Assembly (NCBI GenBank): GCA_903837345.1
Contig: CAILUG010000053.1
Location: 1 to 37,042 of the forward strand
DNA from: an uncultured Gammaproteobacteria bacterium
Lineage (GTDB): Bacteria; Pseudomonadota; Gammaproteobacteria; Pseudomonadales; Pseudohongiellaceae
Direction: 5' to 3'
Length of the DNA: 37,042 nucleotides
Every line of letters starts with the position of its first letter. The stretch's first letter is position 1. A model generated the notes under the pieces. The model had not been told where the DNA came from. It saw nothing but the letters and a program-made list of their open reading frames with translations, and did not search any database. The translations under genes and the position numbers were made by a program. This document shows positions 8,657-17,210 of the stretch, in pieces.

Positions 8657-8761
8657 GTACGACAGGAATCCAGCTGGATGTCAGGGTGGCGGATGCAGGT
8701 AAAATGCCGGCTGTGATTATCCCGCATCCCGGGCCGCGCGCCTATTGATTGGAGACAAAAC

Positions 8762-9736
8762 ATGAGTAAAGCAATCGTGATGCAGCAAACCGGTGGCCCG
8801 GAAGTGTTGCAACTGCTGGAAGTGACAGTGGCAAAACCGGCCAAAGGCGAAGTGCAGGTCAGAATTGCTGCCGCTGGCGTCAACTTCATCGACACATATC
8901 AGCGTAGCGGCCTGTATCCGGTGCCGCTGCCGCACATTCCCGGCGGCGAGATGTGCGGCGTGGTGGTGGCGACCGGTGCCGGTGTCAAGGACTTCAAGGC
9001 AGGCGATCGTGTGGCCTGCGGCACCGGCGGCCAGGGTTGCTATGCCGAACTGGTCAATGTGCCGGCAGCGCGACTGGTGAAAGTGCCCAAGGGCATCAGT
9101 GATGAGGTGGCAGCCGCCATCATGCTGAAAGGCATGACCGCGCAATACCTGATCCGGCAGGTCTACCGCGTCGGCAAGGGCGATACCATTCTGGTGCATG
9201 CGGCGGCCGGCGGTGTTGGTCTCATTCTTTGCCAGTGGGCGAATGCCCTGGGCGCTACTGTTATTGGCACCGTCAGCTCTGCGGCCAAAGCCAGACTGGC
9301 CAAAGCCAATGGTTGCACGCATGTGATCAACTACGCGGAAAAGGTTTTCGTGAAAGAAGTGAAAAGAATTACCAAAGGCCGGATGCTGCCGGTGGTCTAT
9401 GACTCAATAGGAGCAGCTACATTCCCGGCTTCGCTCGATTGCCTGCAGAAGTTCGGACTGTTCGTGACTTATGGCAATGCTTCGGGCCCGGTGCCGGCTT
9501 TCGCTCCTGGTCTGTTGGCACAAAAAGGTTCGCTGTTCATGACACGCCCGACCTTGTTTGATTTTGTGCATACGCCCGAGCTGCTGCGCAAGGTGGCCAA
9601 TGAAGTGTTTGCTGTAGTGAAAAACGGCACCGTAAAAATCAGCATCAACCAGCGTTATCCATTGGCACAGGCAGCCAAGGCCCACATCGATCTGCAGGCG
9701 CGCAAGACTACCGGCAGCATATTGTTGCTGCCATAA
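8762..9736 (+). CDS. qor: NADPH:quinone oxidoreductase (zinc-free MDR family)
   Basis: A 324-residue medium-chain dehydrogenase/reductase of the quinone oxidoreductase type, reducing quinones with NADPH in the cytoplasm. The N-terminal GroES-like domain includes GVNFIDTYQRSGLYP (39-53) and IPGGEMCGVV (59-68). The Rossmann motif is HAAAGGVGLILCQWA (146-160), typical of Qor. Zinc ligands of alcohol dehydrogenases are absent, as expected. A GGAGA ribosome-binding site lies just upstream of the ATG, and a TAAAAT (8700-8705) could be a -10, though no clear -35 was found. A large palindromic repeat starts about 43 bp after its stop codon and may end its transcript. Confidence 0.9.
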   Translation: MSKAIVMQQTGGPEVLQLLEVTVAKPAKGEVQVRIAAAGVNFIDTYQRSGLYPVPLPHIPGGEMCGVVVATGAGVKDFKAGDRVACGTGGQGCYAELVNVPAARLVKVPKGISDEVAAAIMLKGMTAQYLIRQVYRVGKGDTILVHAAAGGVGLILCQWANALGATVIGTVSSAAKARLAKANGCTHVINYAEKVFVKEVKRITKGRMLPVVYDSIGAATFPASLDCLQKFGLFVTYGNASGPVPAFAPGLLAQKGSLFMTRPTLFDFVHTPELLRKVANEVFAVVKNGTVKISINQRYPLAQAAKAHIDLQARKTTGSILLLP

Positions 9737-9778
9737 CGTGCCTCGCATTCTTCTTTTCGGTAAGCTTCGATGTTTGAA

Positions 9779-9890
9779 GCGGCGGGGCAGGAATAGGTTT
9801 CTGCGACCGTCGGAGGCCATGGATGGCCGGAGGCGAGCCTACAGGGACGTACTCGTGGCGTGTCGCAGGGGCCTATTCCTGCTCCGCCGC
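9779..9890 (+). repeat. Palindromic repeat element, copy 1 (29-bp arms around a conserved 54-bp core)
   Basis: Left arm 9779-9807 and right arm 9862-9890 are complementary over 29 positions. As plus-strand RNA, all 29 pair: 25 Watson-Crick pairs and four G-U pairs. The core 9808-9861 contains the small palindrome GGCCATGGATGGCC and the string CTACAGGGACGTACTCG. The same core occurs at 36798-36848 (reversed) and 36961-37013, but with different arms. It fills most of the 177-bp gap between qor and aguA. It could end or stabilise the qor transcript or be a non-autonomous mobile repeat. I cannot name a described family that fits. Confidence 0.85.
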
Positions 9891-9913
9891 CCGCACCAAT
9901 CCAGGGATTATCA

Positions 9914-10939
9914 ATGACGAAACATTTCTCAATGCTGCCGGAATGGGCGCAGCAACAGGCTGTGATGTTGGCGTGGCCGCATGAAAGCACTGACTGGCAA
10001 CCGTGGCTGGCGGCGATTCAGCGTGACTATGTGGAGCTGGCTGTCGCGATTGCCAGCGAAGTGACGCCGTTGATCCTGTGTCAGGATGAGGCTCATAAAA
10101 AGCAGATTACAGAGCAACTGGCTGGCCGTTGCCAGCACGCGCCGCGTTTGGTGATTGCGCCTTACAACGATACCTGGTGCCGCGACTATGGTCCGATCAC
10201 GCTGGCTGCCGATGGCAAAGTGCAGATGCTGGATTTCCAGTTCAAGGGCTGGGGCGACAAATACGATGCCACTCTCGACAACAGGATCAATCAGCAAATC
10301 TGGGGCGAATGGCGTGCGCCGCTCAGAACCATTCATTATGAACTTGAAGGTGGCAGCATCGAAACGGATGGGCAAGGCACGCTGCTCACCACCGCGCACT
10401 GTCTGCTCGACAGCAATCGCAACAAGGATTTCACCAAAGCCCAGGTGGAAAAATTTGTGCTGGAACAGCTCGGGCTTGATCGCATCCTGTGGATCACTGA
10501 AGGCGCGCTGCTGGGCGATGATACTGATAGCCACATCGACAACCTGGTGCGGTTCTGCTCGCCCGACACCATCGCCTATGCCACCTGCTCACGCGGTAAT
10601 GATGTGCACTATGAGCCGATGCAGAAGATGAAGGCGCAGGTGGAAGCATTGCGGCAGCCCAGCGGCGAGCCCTACCAGTTGCAACCTATGGAAATCCCGG
10701 CGCCGCAGTTTGATGAGAATGGCAAACGCCTGCCGGCCAGCTATGTGAATTTCCTGATCGTCAACCACAGTGTGATCGTGCCGGTGTTTGGTTGTGACGA
10801 AGATGCAGCGGCGCTGGCCGGTTTGCAGGCTTGTTTCCCGGGCAAAAAGCTGGTGCCGGTGCCGGGGGGCAACCTGATCAAACAATATGGCGGCCCGCAC
10901 TGTGCTACGATGCAATTACCTGTGGGAACCCTGCTATGA
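9914..10939 (+). CDS. aguA: Agmatine deiminase
   Basis: Converts agmatine to N-carbamoylputrescine and ammonia, in the arginine-decarboxylase route to putrescine. The protein has 341 residues. Guanidino-group enzyme motifs are present: NDTWCRDYGP (85-94, Asp91), ELEGGS (143-148), the catalytic His207 in SHIDN, and the nucleophile Cys330 in GGPHC near the C-terminus. I start at the ATG at 9914. An in-frame GTG at 9860 would add 18 Pro-rich residues that are simply translated repeat element. The stop codon overlaps the aguB start by 4 bp (ATGA), as expected for the next enzyme of the pathway. Confidence 0.95.
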   Translation: MTKHFSMLPEWAQQQAVMLAWPHESTDWQPWLAAIQRDYVELAVAIASEVTPLILCQDEAHKKQITEQLAGRCQHAPRLVIAPYNDTWCRDYGPITLAADGKVQMLDFQFKGWGDKYDATLDNRINQQIWGEWRAPLRTIHYELEGGSIETDGQGTLLTTAHCLLDSNRNKDFTKAQVEKFVLEQLGLDRILWITEGALLGDDTDSHIDNLVRFCSPDTIAYATCSRGNDVHYEPMQKMKAQVEALRQPSGEPYQLQPMEIPAPQFDENGKRLPASYVNFLIVNHSVIVPVFGCDEDAAALAGLQACFPGKKLVPVPGGNLIKQYGGPHCATMQLPVGTLL

Positions 10940-11847
10940 CCACCAAACATCTTCGCGCTGCCGTCATTCAGCAACAAGCCTGGCCCGACAAAAACCAAAG
11001 TCTGGCCGAGAGCGAGCGTTTGCTGAAAGCGGTGCACAAGTCGCATCAGCCGGAGCTGGTGCTGCTGCAGGAACTGCACACCACCCATTATTTCTGCCAG
11101 AGTGAAGACACGGCGGTGTTTGATCTGGCTGAGCCTTTGGATGGGCCGAGTGCGGCTCGCCTTTCTGCTTTGGCCAAACAATACAGCTGTGTGTTGGTGG
11201 GCGGCATTTTTGAGAAACGCGCGGCCGGTGTGTTTCACAACACGGCGCTGGTGTTTGACAAAGACGGCTCACTCGCCGGCACCTATCGCAAGATGCATAT
11301 CCCGGATGATCCGGCCTTCTACGAAAAATTCTATTTCACACCCGGTGATGCCGTGCGCCTCGATGGCAAGAGCGGCTTCACGCCGATCAAGACCAGTGTT
11401 GGCAAACTCGGCGTGCTGATCTGCTGGGACCAGTGGTATCCGGAAGCGGCGCGGCTGATGGCGCTGGCCGGTGCCGATGTGTTGCTGTATCCCACCGCCA
11501 TTGGCTGGGACCCGCAGGAACAGGACGACGAAAACCAGCGGCAACAAGGCGCCTGGCAGACCATCCAGCGTGCACATGCGGTGGCCAATCACCTGCCGGT
11601 ATTGGTGGCCAACCGTGTGGGCCATGAAGCGGCGCCAGGCGCGGGCAGTGGCATCAACTTCTGGGGCGGCAGCATGGTCGTGGGCCACCAGGGCGAGATA
11701 CTGGCGGAAGCCGATTCCAGCACCAGCGGTTCACTGGTGGTTGATCTCGACATGAGCCGCACCGAAAGCCTGCGCCGCATGTGGCCGTATTTCCGCGATC
11801 GTCGTATTGATGCCTATGGCGGGCTCACCGCCAGATTTCTCAAATAA
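10936..11847 (+). CDS. aguB: N-carbamoylputrescine amidase
   Basis: Nitrilase-superfamily amidase that releases putrescine, CO2 and ammonia from N-carbamoylputrescine, completing the agmatine route. The 303 residues carry the Glu-Lys-Cys triad: Glu46 (LLQELH), Lys119 (YRKMHIP) and Cys163 (LICWDQW). Other family strings are FYFTPGD and the C-terminal RRMWPYFRDRRIDAYGGL. The start at 10936 overlaps the aguA stop codon; a longer in-frame form starting inside aguA is not needed. Spacing to the Rieske oxygenase gene downstream is 25 bp, so all may share one transcript. Confidence 0.95.
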   Translation: MTTKHLRAAVIQQQAWPDKNQSLAESERLLKAVHKSHQPELVLLQELHTTHYFCQSEDTAVFDLAEPLDGPSAARLSALAKQYSCVLVGGIFEKRAAGVFHNTALVFDKDGSLAGTYRKMHIPDDPAFYEKFYFTPGDAVRLDGKSGFTPIKTSVGKLGVLICWDQWYPEAARLMALAGADVLLYPTAIGWDPQEQDDENQRQQGAWQTIQRAHAVANHLPVLVANRVGHEAAPGAGSGINFWGGSMVVGHQGEILAEADSSTSGSLVVDLDMSRTESLRRMWPYFRDRRIDAYGGLTARFLK

Positions 11848-11872
11848 CCGCAGGCAACGGGGAGAGAAGACG

Positions 11873-12940
11873 ATGGATCTGCTGAAAGGTTCCCACATCC
11901 CCCAGTTGCGCCACTGCTGGTATGTGGCGGCATGGAGCCATGAAGTGCCGGTGGGCAAACTGCACGGTATCACCATCATCGGCCAGCCTGTGCTGATCTA
12001 CCGCAAGCAGGACGGCACGCTCACCGCCATGGCCGACCAATGCTGCCATCGCCATGCCCAGCTCTCACGTGGCCGTCTCGAAGGCGACGACGTACGCTGC
12101 ATGTATCACGGCCTCAAATACAACAGCAGCGGCCACTGCATCGAAATTCCTGGCCAGGACGACATCCCCGAGCGCTTCTGCGTGCGCACCTATGCCGTGC
12201 AGGAAGCCGACAGCTGGATCTGGGTGTGGATGGGCGAACATGACAAGGCCGACCACGCGCTGATTCCCTCAGCCACCGGCCCTGATGATCCGCGTTACCA
12301 CATGCGCAGCGGCCATATCGATTACCAGGCCAACTACTTGCTGGTGAACGACAACCTCACCGATTTCTCGCACATCGCGTTCGTGCACGAAAACAGTTTT
12401 GCACGCGGCACCAAAGACACTGCAGTACTGCAGCCGCGCGTGCAATTGCTTGAGCGCGGCATCCGCATCACCCGCTGGAATCGCAACCAGCCTAGCCGCC
12501 ATAACGATCCGCTGCATCCGGTTGCCGATGTATTCATGACCTATGATTTTTTGGTGCCAGGTGTATTGCTGATGTTCACCGGCTCCTATCCGGCCGGCAC
12601 CGCTGAAGCAGTGCAGCTGGGTTCGCCCGGCGAACGCGAGCCGTTCGCTGCCACTTTCACCTCACAAGCGGTAACACCACTTACTGCCAACACCAGCCGC
12701 TATTTTTTCTGCTGGGGTCCGCGCAGCGAAGAACACAAGGCCAACCCGCAGATCATCGAGAACCTGTGGCAGCTCGCCCATATTGCGTTTGAAGAGGACC
12801 GCCAGATCATTGAAGCGCAGCAGCGCAATATCAACCTCAACACCAACGCGCCGGTGCTGTCCATCACGCATGATCGTGGGCCGACCATGATGCGCAAGGT
12901 GATTGAAAGGTTGCATGCGGCGGAGACGGGTCAGCAATGA
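11873..12940 (+). CDS. Rieske non-haem iron oxygenase, VanA-like (aromatic demethylase/hydroxylase subunit)
   Basis: A 355-residue oxygenase subunit of the vanillate O-demethylase/phthalate dioxygenase type. The Rieske [2Fe-2S] centre is Cys57-x-His59 with Cys76-x2-His79 (CCHRH ... CMYHGLKY). The mononuclear iron site is Asp164-x2-His167-x4-His172 (NLTDFSHIAFVH). A GGGGAGAG ribosome-binding site precedes the ATG at 11873; a longer form overlapping aguB is rejected. The substrate is likely an aromatic methyl ether or similar ring compound, but it is not readable from sequence. No ferredoxin reductase (VanB) gene is in the window, so electrons must come from elsewhere. An SDR follows after 33 bp and may act on the product. 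Confidence 0.9.
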   Translation: MDLLKGSHIPQLRHCWYVAAWSHEVPVGKLHGITIIGQPVLIYRKQDGTLTAMADQCCHRHAQLSRGRLEGDDVRCMYHGLKYNSSGHCIEIPGQDDIPERFCVRTYAVQEADSWIWVWMGEHDKADHALIPSATGPDDPRYHMRSGHIDYQANYLLVNDNLTDFSHIAFVHENSFARGTKDTAVLQPRVQLLERGIRITRWNRNQPSRHNDPLHPVADVFMTYDFLVPGVLLMFTGSYPAGTAEAVQLGSPGEREPFAATFTSQAVTPLTANTSRYFFCWGPRSEEHKANPQIIENLWQLAHIAFEEDRQIIEAQQRNINLNTNAPVLSITHDRGPTMMRKVIERLHAAETGQQ

Positions 12941-12973
12941 AATCCGGGATTCAACCCTGGAAATGAGATAAAA

Positions 12974-13801
12974 ATGTCCAATGTCATTGTTGTCATCGGA
13001 GCAGGTTCGATCGGTCAGGCGATTGCACGGCGCGTCAGTGTCGGCAAGCATGTGCTGCTGGCTGATTTGCGCCGCCACAATGCTGAATCTGCAGCGAACG
13101 TCCTGAGTGACGCCGGTTTCGAGGTGAGCACTACAATCGTCGACGTATCTGCACGGGCTTCAGTGCAAGCGCTTGTTGGGAAGGCCGCATCAATTGGTGC
13201 CATTACCGGCGTCATCCATGCGGCCGGTGTGTCTCCCACGCAGGCAACGCCGGCAGTAATCCTGAAAGTCGATCTCTATGGTACTGCGCTGGTGCTTGAG
13301 GAATTCGGCAATGTCATTGCGGACGGTGGAGCGGGAGTAGTGGTCGCTTCGCAGTCAGGGCATCGCCTGCCAGCGTTGACTGTTGAGCAAAACAAGGCGC
13401 TGGCAACTACACCGGTTGATGAGTTGCTTGCACTGCCAATGTTGCAGCCGGAGCATGTGAAGGATTCGCTCCACGCCTACCAGCTTTCCAAGCGTGGCAA
13501 CTCACTGCGGGTTATGGCTGAAGCGGTGCGGTGGGGCAAACGTGGCGCGCGCGTCAATACCATCAGCCCCGGCATCATCTTCACGCCGCTGGCCAGGGAC
13601 GAGCTGAACGGCCCGCGCGGTGACGGCTATCGACGCATGATCAGGTTGTCTGCGGCCGGGCGCGGCGGTACGCCGGATGAGGTAGGAGCTGTTGGCGCGC
13701 TTTTGATGGGGCCGGATGGTAATTTCATCACCGGCAGCGATTTCCTCATGGATGGCGGCGTCACCGCTGCCTACTGGTTCGGCGAACTCGCGCCACAGTG
13801 A
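12974..13801 (+). CDS. SDR family NAD(P)-dependent oxidoreductase
   Basis: A 275-residue classical short-chain dehydrogenase. The cofactor motif is GAGSIGQA (9-16), a slightly short version of TGxxxGxG. The catalytic residues are Ser127 (ASQSGH), Tyr169 and Lys173 (YQLSK). The NAG-like motif is HAAG (82-85), and the C-terminal GSDFLMDGG is usual for the family. There is a loop of about 30 residues between Ser and Tyr (LTVEQNKALATTPVDELLALP) longer than in many SDRs, also seen in substrate-binding lids. It sits between the Rieske oxygenase and a serine hydrolase, suggesting it oxidises or reduces an oxygenase product. That link is inferred from position only. Confidence 0.88.
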   Translation: MSNVIVVIGAGSIGQAIARRVSVGKHVLLADLRRHNAESAANVLSDAGFEVSTTIVDVSARASVQALVGKAASIGAITGVIHAAGVSPTQATPAVILKVDLYGTALVLEEFGNVIADGGAGVVVASQSGHRLPALTVEQNKALATTPVDELLALPMLQPEHVKDSLHAYQLSKRGNSLRVMAEAVRWGKRGARVNTISPGIIFTPLARDELNGPRGDGYRRMIRLSAAGRGGTPDEVGAVGALLMGPDGNFITGSDFLMDGGVTAAYWFGELAPQ

Positions 13802-13836
13802 TGGCAAGCATTGTGAATTTGTTCAGGAGGATGTTC

Positions 13837-15072
13837 ATGAATTCTTCACGTCTGCAGGTAACCATCCTGTTGGCGGCAATGCTGGGTTCATTGCCGATCG
13901 CTGCCCAACAGTCTTTGCCGGCACCGCTGGTGGGCGGCCCGCCCACCCAGGTGCCGGTTGCCGTGCAGATTCTGCGCTGGCATATGCTCGACAATGAAGT
14001 CAGTTCCCTGATGTTCCGCAGCATGGACACTCTCTTCACCACCCGCACAGTTGCCCGCAGTGGACCGGTGTGGGAACTGCCGCATCGGGATCATGCGCTG
14101 GATTTCAGCTATAAATGGCAAGACAAGAGCTTGCCAGCCGGGCAGTTGCTGGAACGCACCTACACCAATGCGCTACTGGTGATGAAGGATGGGCGCATTG
14201 TCAGCGAGACGTATCGCAACAACACTTCCCCCCAATCCCGCTTTATCGGCTGGTCGATGACCAAGTCGATCACTTCAGTGCTGGTCGGTTGTGCGCTGGC
14301 TGACGGCACCATTGATTCGCTCGATACTCCGATCTCCCGCTACCTGCCCGAACTCAAGGGCGGCGGCTATGACGGTGTCACCATCCGCCAGGTGATGCAA
14401 ATGCGTTCTGGCGTGGATTACGAGGAGCGCTATGATTTTGAACATCCCGGCACCGCCGCCAGCAACCATATCGCCGCGCTGGTGCGTAATACTGCGCGCT
14501 TTGTGGATGTGGCGCGCACGTTGAAACGTATCCATGCTCCGGGCGAATTCTTCCAGTACAAAACCATTGATACCGCGGTGCTGGGCTGGCTGATCGAGCG
14601 CGTGAGCAAAGGCAGTGTGGCGGCTTACACCGAGCGTTGCCTCTGGGAACCTTTGGGCGCGGAAGCAGACGGGTTCTACATCATGGATGGGGCGCCGGGG
14701 GTCGGCCGCGAATTCAGCGGCGCGGGTTTCAACGCCACACTGCGTGACTTTGCCCGTTTCGGGCAAATGGTGCTCAACGGTGGCCTCGCCGATGGTCGGC
14801 GCATTGTGTCAGAGGACTGGATACGGCAGTCCACGCAGCCGAGTGGCGGTGAAGCACAAAGTCGCGGTGGTTATGGGCTGCAATGGTGGATGGTCGGGAA
14901 CAGCGGGGCGTTCTCCGCCATCGGCCTGCAGGGGCAGTATATTTATATCGATCCCGCCACCAAAACCGTAGTGGTGAAGCTGAGCTACTTCCCGCCTGGT
15001 GACAACACGGCACTTGCTGCAGAGACCCAGGCTTTCATGGCTGCTGCCTCAGCCTGGAAACCGGATTTATAG
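13837..15072 (+). CDS. Class C beta-lactamase-like serine hydrolase, exported
   Basis: A 411-residue serine hydrolase of the beta-lactamase/penicillin-binding-protein fold (family VIII esterase-like). A signal peptide covers residues 1 to about 23 (ending IAAQ). The nucleophile motif is Ser140-Met-Thr-Lys143 (GWSMTKS), and Tyr241 (FFQYKTID) fits the YxN-like position, with Thr in place of Asn. It may hydrolyse an ester, lactam or amide in the periplasm; true beta-lactamase activity is not implied. The start at 13837 is chosen because AGGAGG lies 7 nt upstream and it gives a clean signal peptide. An earlier ATG at 13801 overlaps the SDR stop codon. The 3' end overlaps the convergent TPM gene by 6 bp. 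Confidence 0.85.
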   Translation: MNSSRLQVTILLAAMLGSLPIAAQQSLPAPLVGGPPTQVPVAVQILRWHMLDNEVSSLMFRSMDTLFTTRTVARSGPVWELPHRDHALDFSYKWQDKSLPAGQLLERTYTNALLVMKDGRIVSETYRNNTSPQSRFIGWSMTKSITSVLVGCALADGTIDSLDTPISRYLPELKGGGYDGVTIRQVMQMRSGVDYEERYDFEHPGTAASNHIAALVRNTARFVDVARTLKRIHAPGEFFQYKTIDTAVLGWLIERVSKGSVAAYTERCLWEPLGAEADGFYIMDGAPGVGREFSGAGFNATLRDFARFGQMVLNGGLADGRRIVSEDWIRQSTQPSGGEAQSRGGYGLQWWMVGNSGAFSAIGLQGQYIYIDPATKTVVVKLSYFPPGDNTALAAETQAFMAAASAWKPDL

Positions 15073-15582
15073 AATAACAACCTGATTGGACAGTTCTTCC
15101 GGGTTGTGGGCACTGTGTTGCGGAAAATGCTGATGCAGCAATGCGGCAATCCGTTTTAACCCGTCAATACTGCCCTCCGAAAATCGACCCGACTGAAACG
15201 CCTTGGTCATGCTGGCACAGATGGTTTCCCATTCCTGTTGCGGCACCCGCGCGCTGATGCCGCGATCCGCCACGATTTCCAGTTGCTGTTCTGCAAACAA
15301 CACGTAGACCAGAATGCCGGTATTGTGTTCGGTGTCCCAGATACGCAAATCGGAAAACAGGTTCACGGCGCGGGTGCGTGCATCAATGTTGCGCCACAGA
15401 TGTGGCCAGTCCAGCGCACCTTCCACAACAAAACGGATTTCAGCGCGATTGCCTTTTTCGGAAGCAGCAATAGCTGTTGCAATCGACTCACATACAGATT
15501 TTGAAAAAGCACGGCGCACTTGCCAGGGCATTACCAGCGCATGTGTGAGTATTCGTTTTAATTTCGCTAACAGTTTCATCAC
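15067..15582 (-). CDS. TPM domain protein
   Basis: A 171-residue protein with one TPM (TLP18.3/Psb32/MOLO-1) domain. Characteristic parts are the start of the domain at AIAASEKGNRAEIRFVVEG, VNLFSDLRIWDTEHNTGILVYVLFAEQQLEIVADRGI in the centre (about 94-130), and the closing helices around WETICASMTKAFQSGRFSEGSIDGLKRI. No signal peptide or convincing membrane segment is visible, so unlike its neighbour it looks cytoplasmic or peripheral. Its ATG overlaps the stop codon of the upstream TPM gene by 4 bp. The trio LemA-TPM-TPM is a recurrent arrangement in proteobacteria whose role is not settled. Confidence 0.85.
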   Translation of the reverse strand: MMKLLAKLKRILTHALVMPWQVRRAFSKSVCESIATAIAASEKGNRAEIRFVVEGALDWPHLWRNIDARTRAVNLFSDLRIWDTEHNTGILVYVLFAEQQLEIVADRGISARVPQQEWETICASMTKAFQSGRFSEGSIDGLKRIAALLHQHFPQHSAHNPEELSNQVVIL

Positions 15583-16469
15583 CAGCGTCCCGAGGCTCCG
15601 CCGCCACCAAACCCGCCACCGCCGCCACTCCAGCCGCCACCGCCACCACTACTGCCACCGCCTGAGCGGCCTTGCATTGAGGAAGCGAGCAGAACAAACC
15701 AGATTTCATTGGGGACCAGGGCCAGCATCAACGCCATGAAAGCTATCCCCACGGCCATCATCAAGGACCAGCCAATCACCAGCCACACAAACAACACAAT
15801 GAGGGGTGCTCCCGCTACCGGCGCCACAATGTGCCCGGTCACGCCCCGCATTATTTTTATGAAAATCATGCCCAGCACAATGATGAAGAAGAAGGAGATA
15901 GCCTGCTGGTTTTCATCGCCTGCCGGACGGGCACTGTCTTGCTGGCCGGGCGGGATTGTGCCGGCTATGCGTTGATAGACACTGTCCACCACTGCATTGA
16001 TGCCGCCATAAAATTCGCCTTGTCTGAAAAATGGAGCCATCACCGTGTCCAGCAAGCGGCTGGCCACTACATCCGGAATGGTGCCTTCCAGTCCATAGCC
16101 CACCTGCATTTGTGAACGGCGGTCGTCTTTGGCAATGAACAACAGCAAACCATTGTCCACTTTGGCAGCACCCAGCTTCCATTTCTCAACTACACGCATG
16201 GAGTAGGTAAAGGCATCTTCCGGCGCCGATGAGGCAATGATCAATACCTGCATTTGTGCGCCGTATTTGTCGTGCAGCGACCTCAGCTTTGCGGAAAGCT
16301 GTGCCTGTTGATTGGCGTCGAGCGTGCCCGTCATATCGATCACGGGACTGGTCAGTGGCGGAATCTCCTGCAGCGAACTGCTGGCGGCATTGGCAGCGGG
16401 CATCGTCGCCACCAGCTGCAACAGGCAGAGCAGGAAATAGCAGTACCAGCGTCGCAGTGTTGGCATCAC
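15579..16469 (-). CDS. YgcG-like TPM domain membrane protein with Gly-rich tail
   Basis: A 296-residue membrane protein: signal peptide (1 to about 28, ending ANAAS), an extracytoplasmic TPM domain (about 38-165, with DNGLLLFIAKDDRRSQMQVGYGLEG), two or three hydrophobic segments between about 190 and 265, and a strongly Gly/Ser-rich end finishing GGASGRW. This order is standard for YgcG-type proteins. The Gly-rich tail is low complexity, so similarity based on it means little. It lies 12 bp after lemA and overlaps the next TPM gene by 4 bp, so the three genes form one operon read leftwards from 17102. Confidence 0.88.
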   Translation of the reverse strand: MMPTLRRWYCYFLLCLLQLVATMPAANAASSSLQEIPPLTSPVIDMTGTLDANQQAQLSAKLRSLHDKYGAQMQVLIIASSAPEDAFTYSMRVVEKWKLGAAKVDNGLLLFIAKDDRRSQMQVGYGLEGTIPDVVASRLLDTVMAPFFRQGEFYGGINAVVDSVYQRIAGTIPPGQQDSARPAGDENQQAISFFFIIVLGMIFIKIMRGVTGHIVAPVAGAPLIVLFVWLVIGWSLMMAVGIAFMALMLALVPNEIWFVLLASSMQGRSGGGSSGGGGGWSGGGGGFGGGGASGRW

Positions 16470-16481
16470 AGTATGGATAAA

Positions 16482-17102
16482 CTACTGCTGTGGTGCTGGT
16501 GCTGGTGCTGGTGCAGGTTTGGAAAAATCCACTTTGGGCGGAGCACTGATGGCTTTTTCATTCTCCACCGCAAAATTGGGTTTGGTTTTCATATCAAGAT
16601 ATTTGGCCGTCAGATTGCTCGGGAACGAGCGTATCGTGGTGTTGTAGGTTTGCACGGCTTCGATATAACGCTTGCGTGCCACCGTGATGCGGTTTTCGGT
16701 GCCTTCCAGTTGCGCCGACAGATCCTGGAAATTGCGGTCGGCTTTCAATTGCGGATAATTTTCCGACACCACCAGCAAGCGCGACAACGCGCTGGTCATG
16801 CTGGCCTGCACTTGCTGGAACTCTGCAAAGGCTTTGGGATCATTCAACAGTTCCGGTGTGGCCTTGATGCCGCCCACCGAGGCGCGGGCATTGGTGACTG
16901 CTTCCAGCACTTCGGCTTCATGCTCGGCATAGCCTTTTACCGTTGCCACCAGATTCGGCACCAGATCGGCCCGGCGCTGGTATTGGTTCAGCACTTCCGA
17001 CCACGCAGCAGAGATCGCCTCATCCTGGCTTTGCAAATCGTTGTATCCGCAGCTGCTTGCCGCCAGCGTCATGACCAAAGTCAAAAGTAAACGTAGTTTC
17101 AT
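16482..17102 (-). CDS. lemA: LemA family lipoprotein
   Basis: A 206-residue LemA-family protein. The signal peptide ends in a lipobox-like LAASSCGYN, suggesting a lipid-anchored Cys near residue 19. The long helical body has the usual LemA strings: QRRADLVPNLVATVKGYAEHE, LSRLLVVSENYPQLKADRNF and ENRITVARKRYIEAVQTYN. It ends in an Ala-Pro tail (APAPAPAPQQ) coded by a short in-frame hexamer repeat (ggtgct on the plus strand, about 16493-16514). An AGGAG ribosome-binding site lies 8 nt before the ATG at 17102; a 12-residue upstream extension is unlikely. First gene of the LemA-TPM-TPM operon. Confidence 0.9.
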   Translation of the reverse strand: MKLRLLLTLVMTLAASSCGYNDLQSQDEAISAAWSEVLNQYQRRADLVPNLVATVKGYAEHEAEVLEAVTNARASVGGIKATPELLNDPKAFAEFQQVQASMTSALSRLLVVSENYPQLKADRNFQDLSAQLEGTENRITVARKRYIEAVQTYNTTIRSFPSNLTAKYLDMKTKPNFAVENEKAISAPPKVDFSKPAPAPAPAPQQ

Positions 17103-17129
17103 GCAAGTTCTCCTGTGAACAAGTCCCAC

Positions 17130-17159
17130 TTGATACATCCTTGCGGTAAAGTGTATATG
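17130..17159 (+). promoter_or_regulatory. Possible sigma70 promoter for tpm
   Basis: TTGATA (17130-17135) and TATATG (17154-17159) are separated by 18 bp, in the 108-bp divergent gap between lemA and tpm. The -35 matches 5 of 6 positions and the -10 matches 4 of 6. It would give a leader of about 45 nt before the tpm ATG at 17211. This is a sequence match only. Confidence 0.35.
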
Positions 17160-17210
17160 AATCCGGTCGCAAACACTTTGATCAATTCAGCAACGAGCGG
17201 GAAATCAGCT

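Noticed and set aside
9860-9913. In-frame GTG extension of agmatine deiminase
   Set aside because: It translates the right arm and flank of the palindromic repeat into a Pro-rich stretch not found in the family; the ATG at 9914 gives the normal start.
15595-15675. Repeated ccgccgcc-type stretch as a possible repeat array
   Set aside because: It encodes the Gly-rich tail of the YgcG-like protein; simple codon repetition explains it.
16254-17090. Plus-strand open frame of 278 codons over lemA and the TPM gene
   Set aside because: Antisense to LemA and YgcG-like genes with strong family patterns; the Cys/Trp run comes from the Ala-Pro hexamer repeat.
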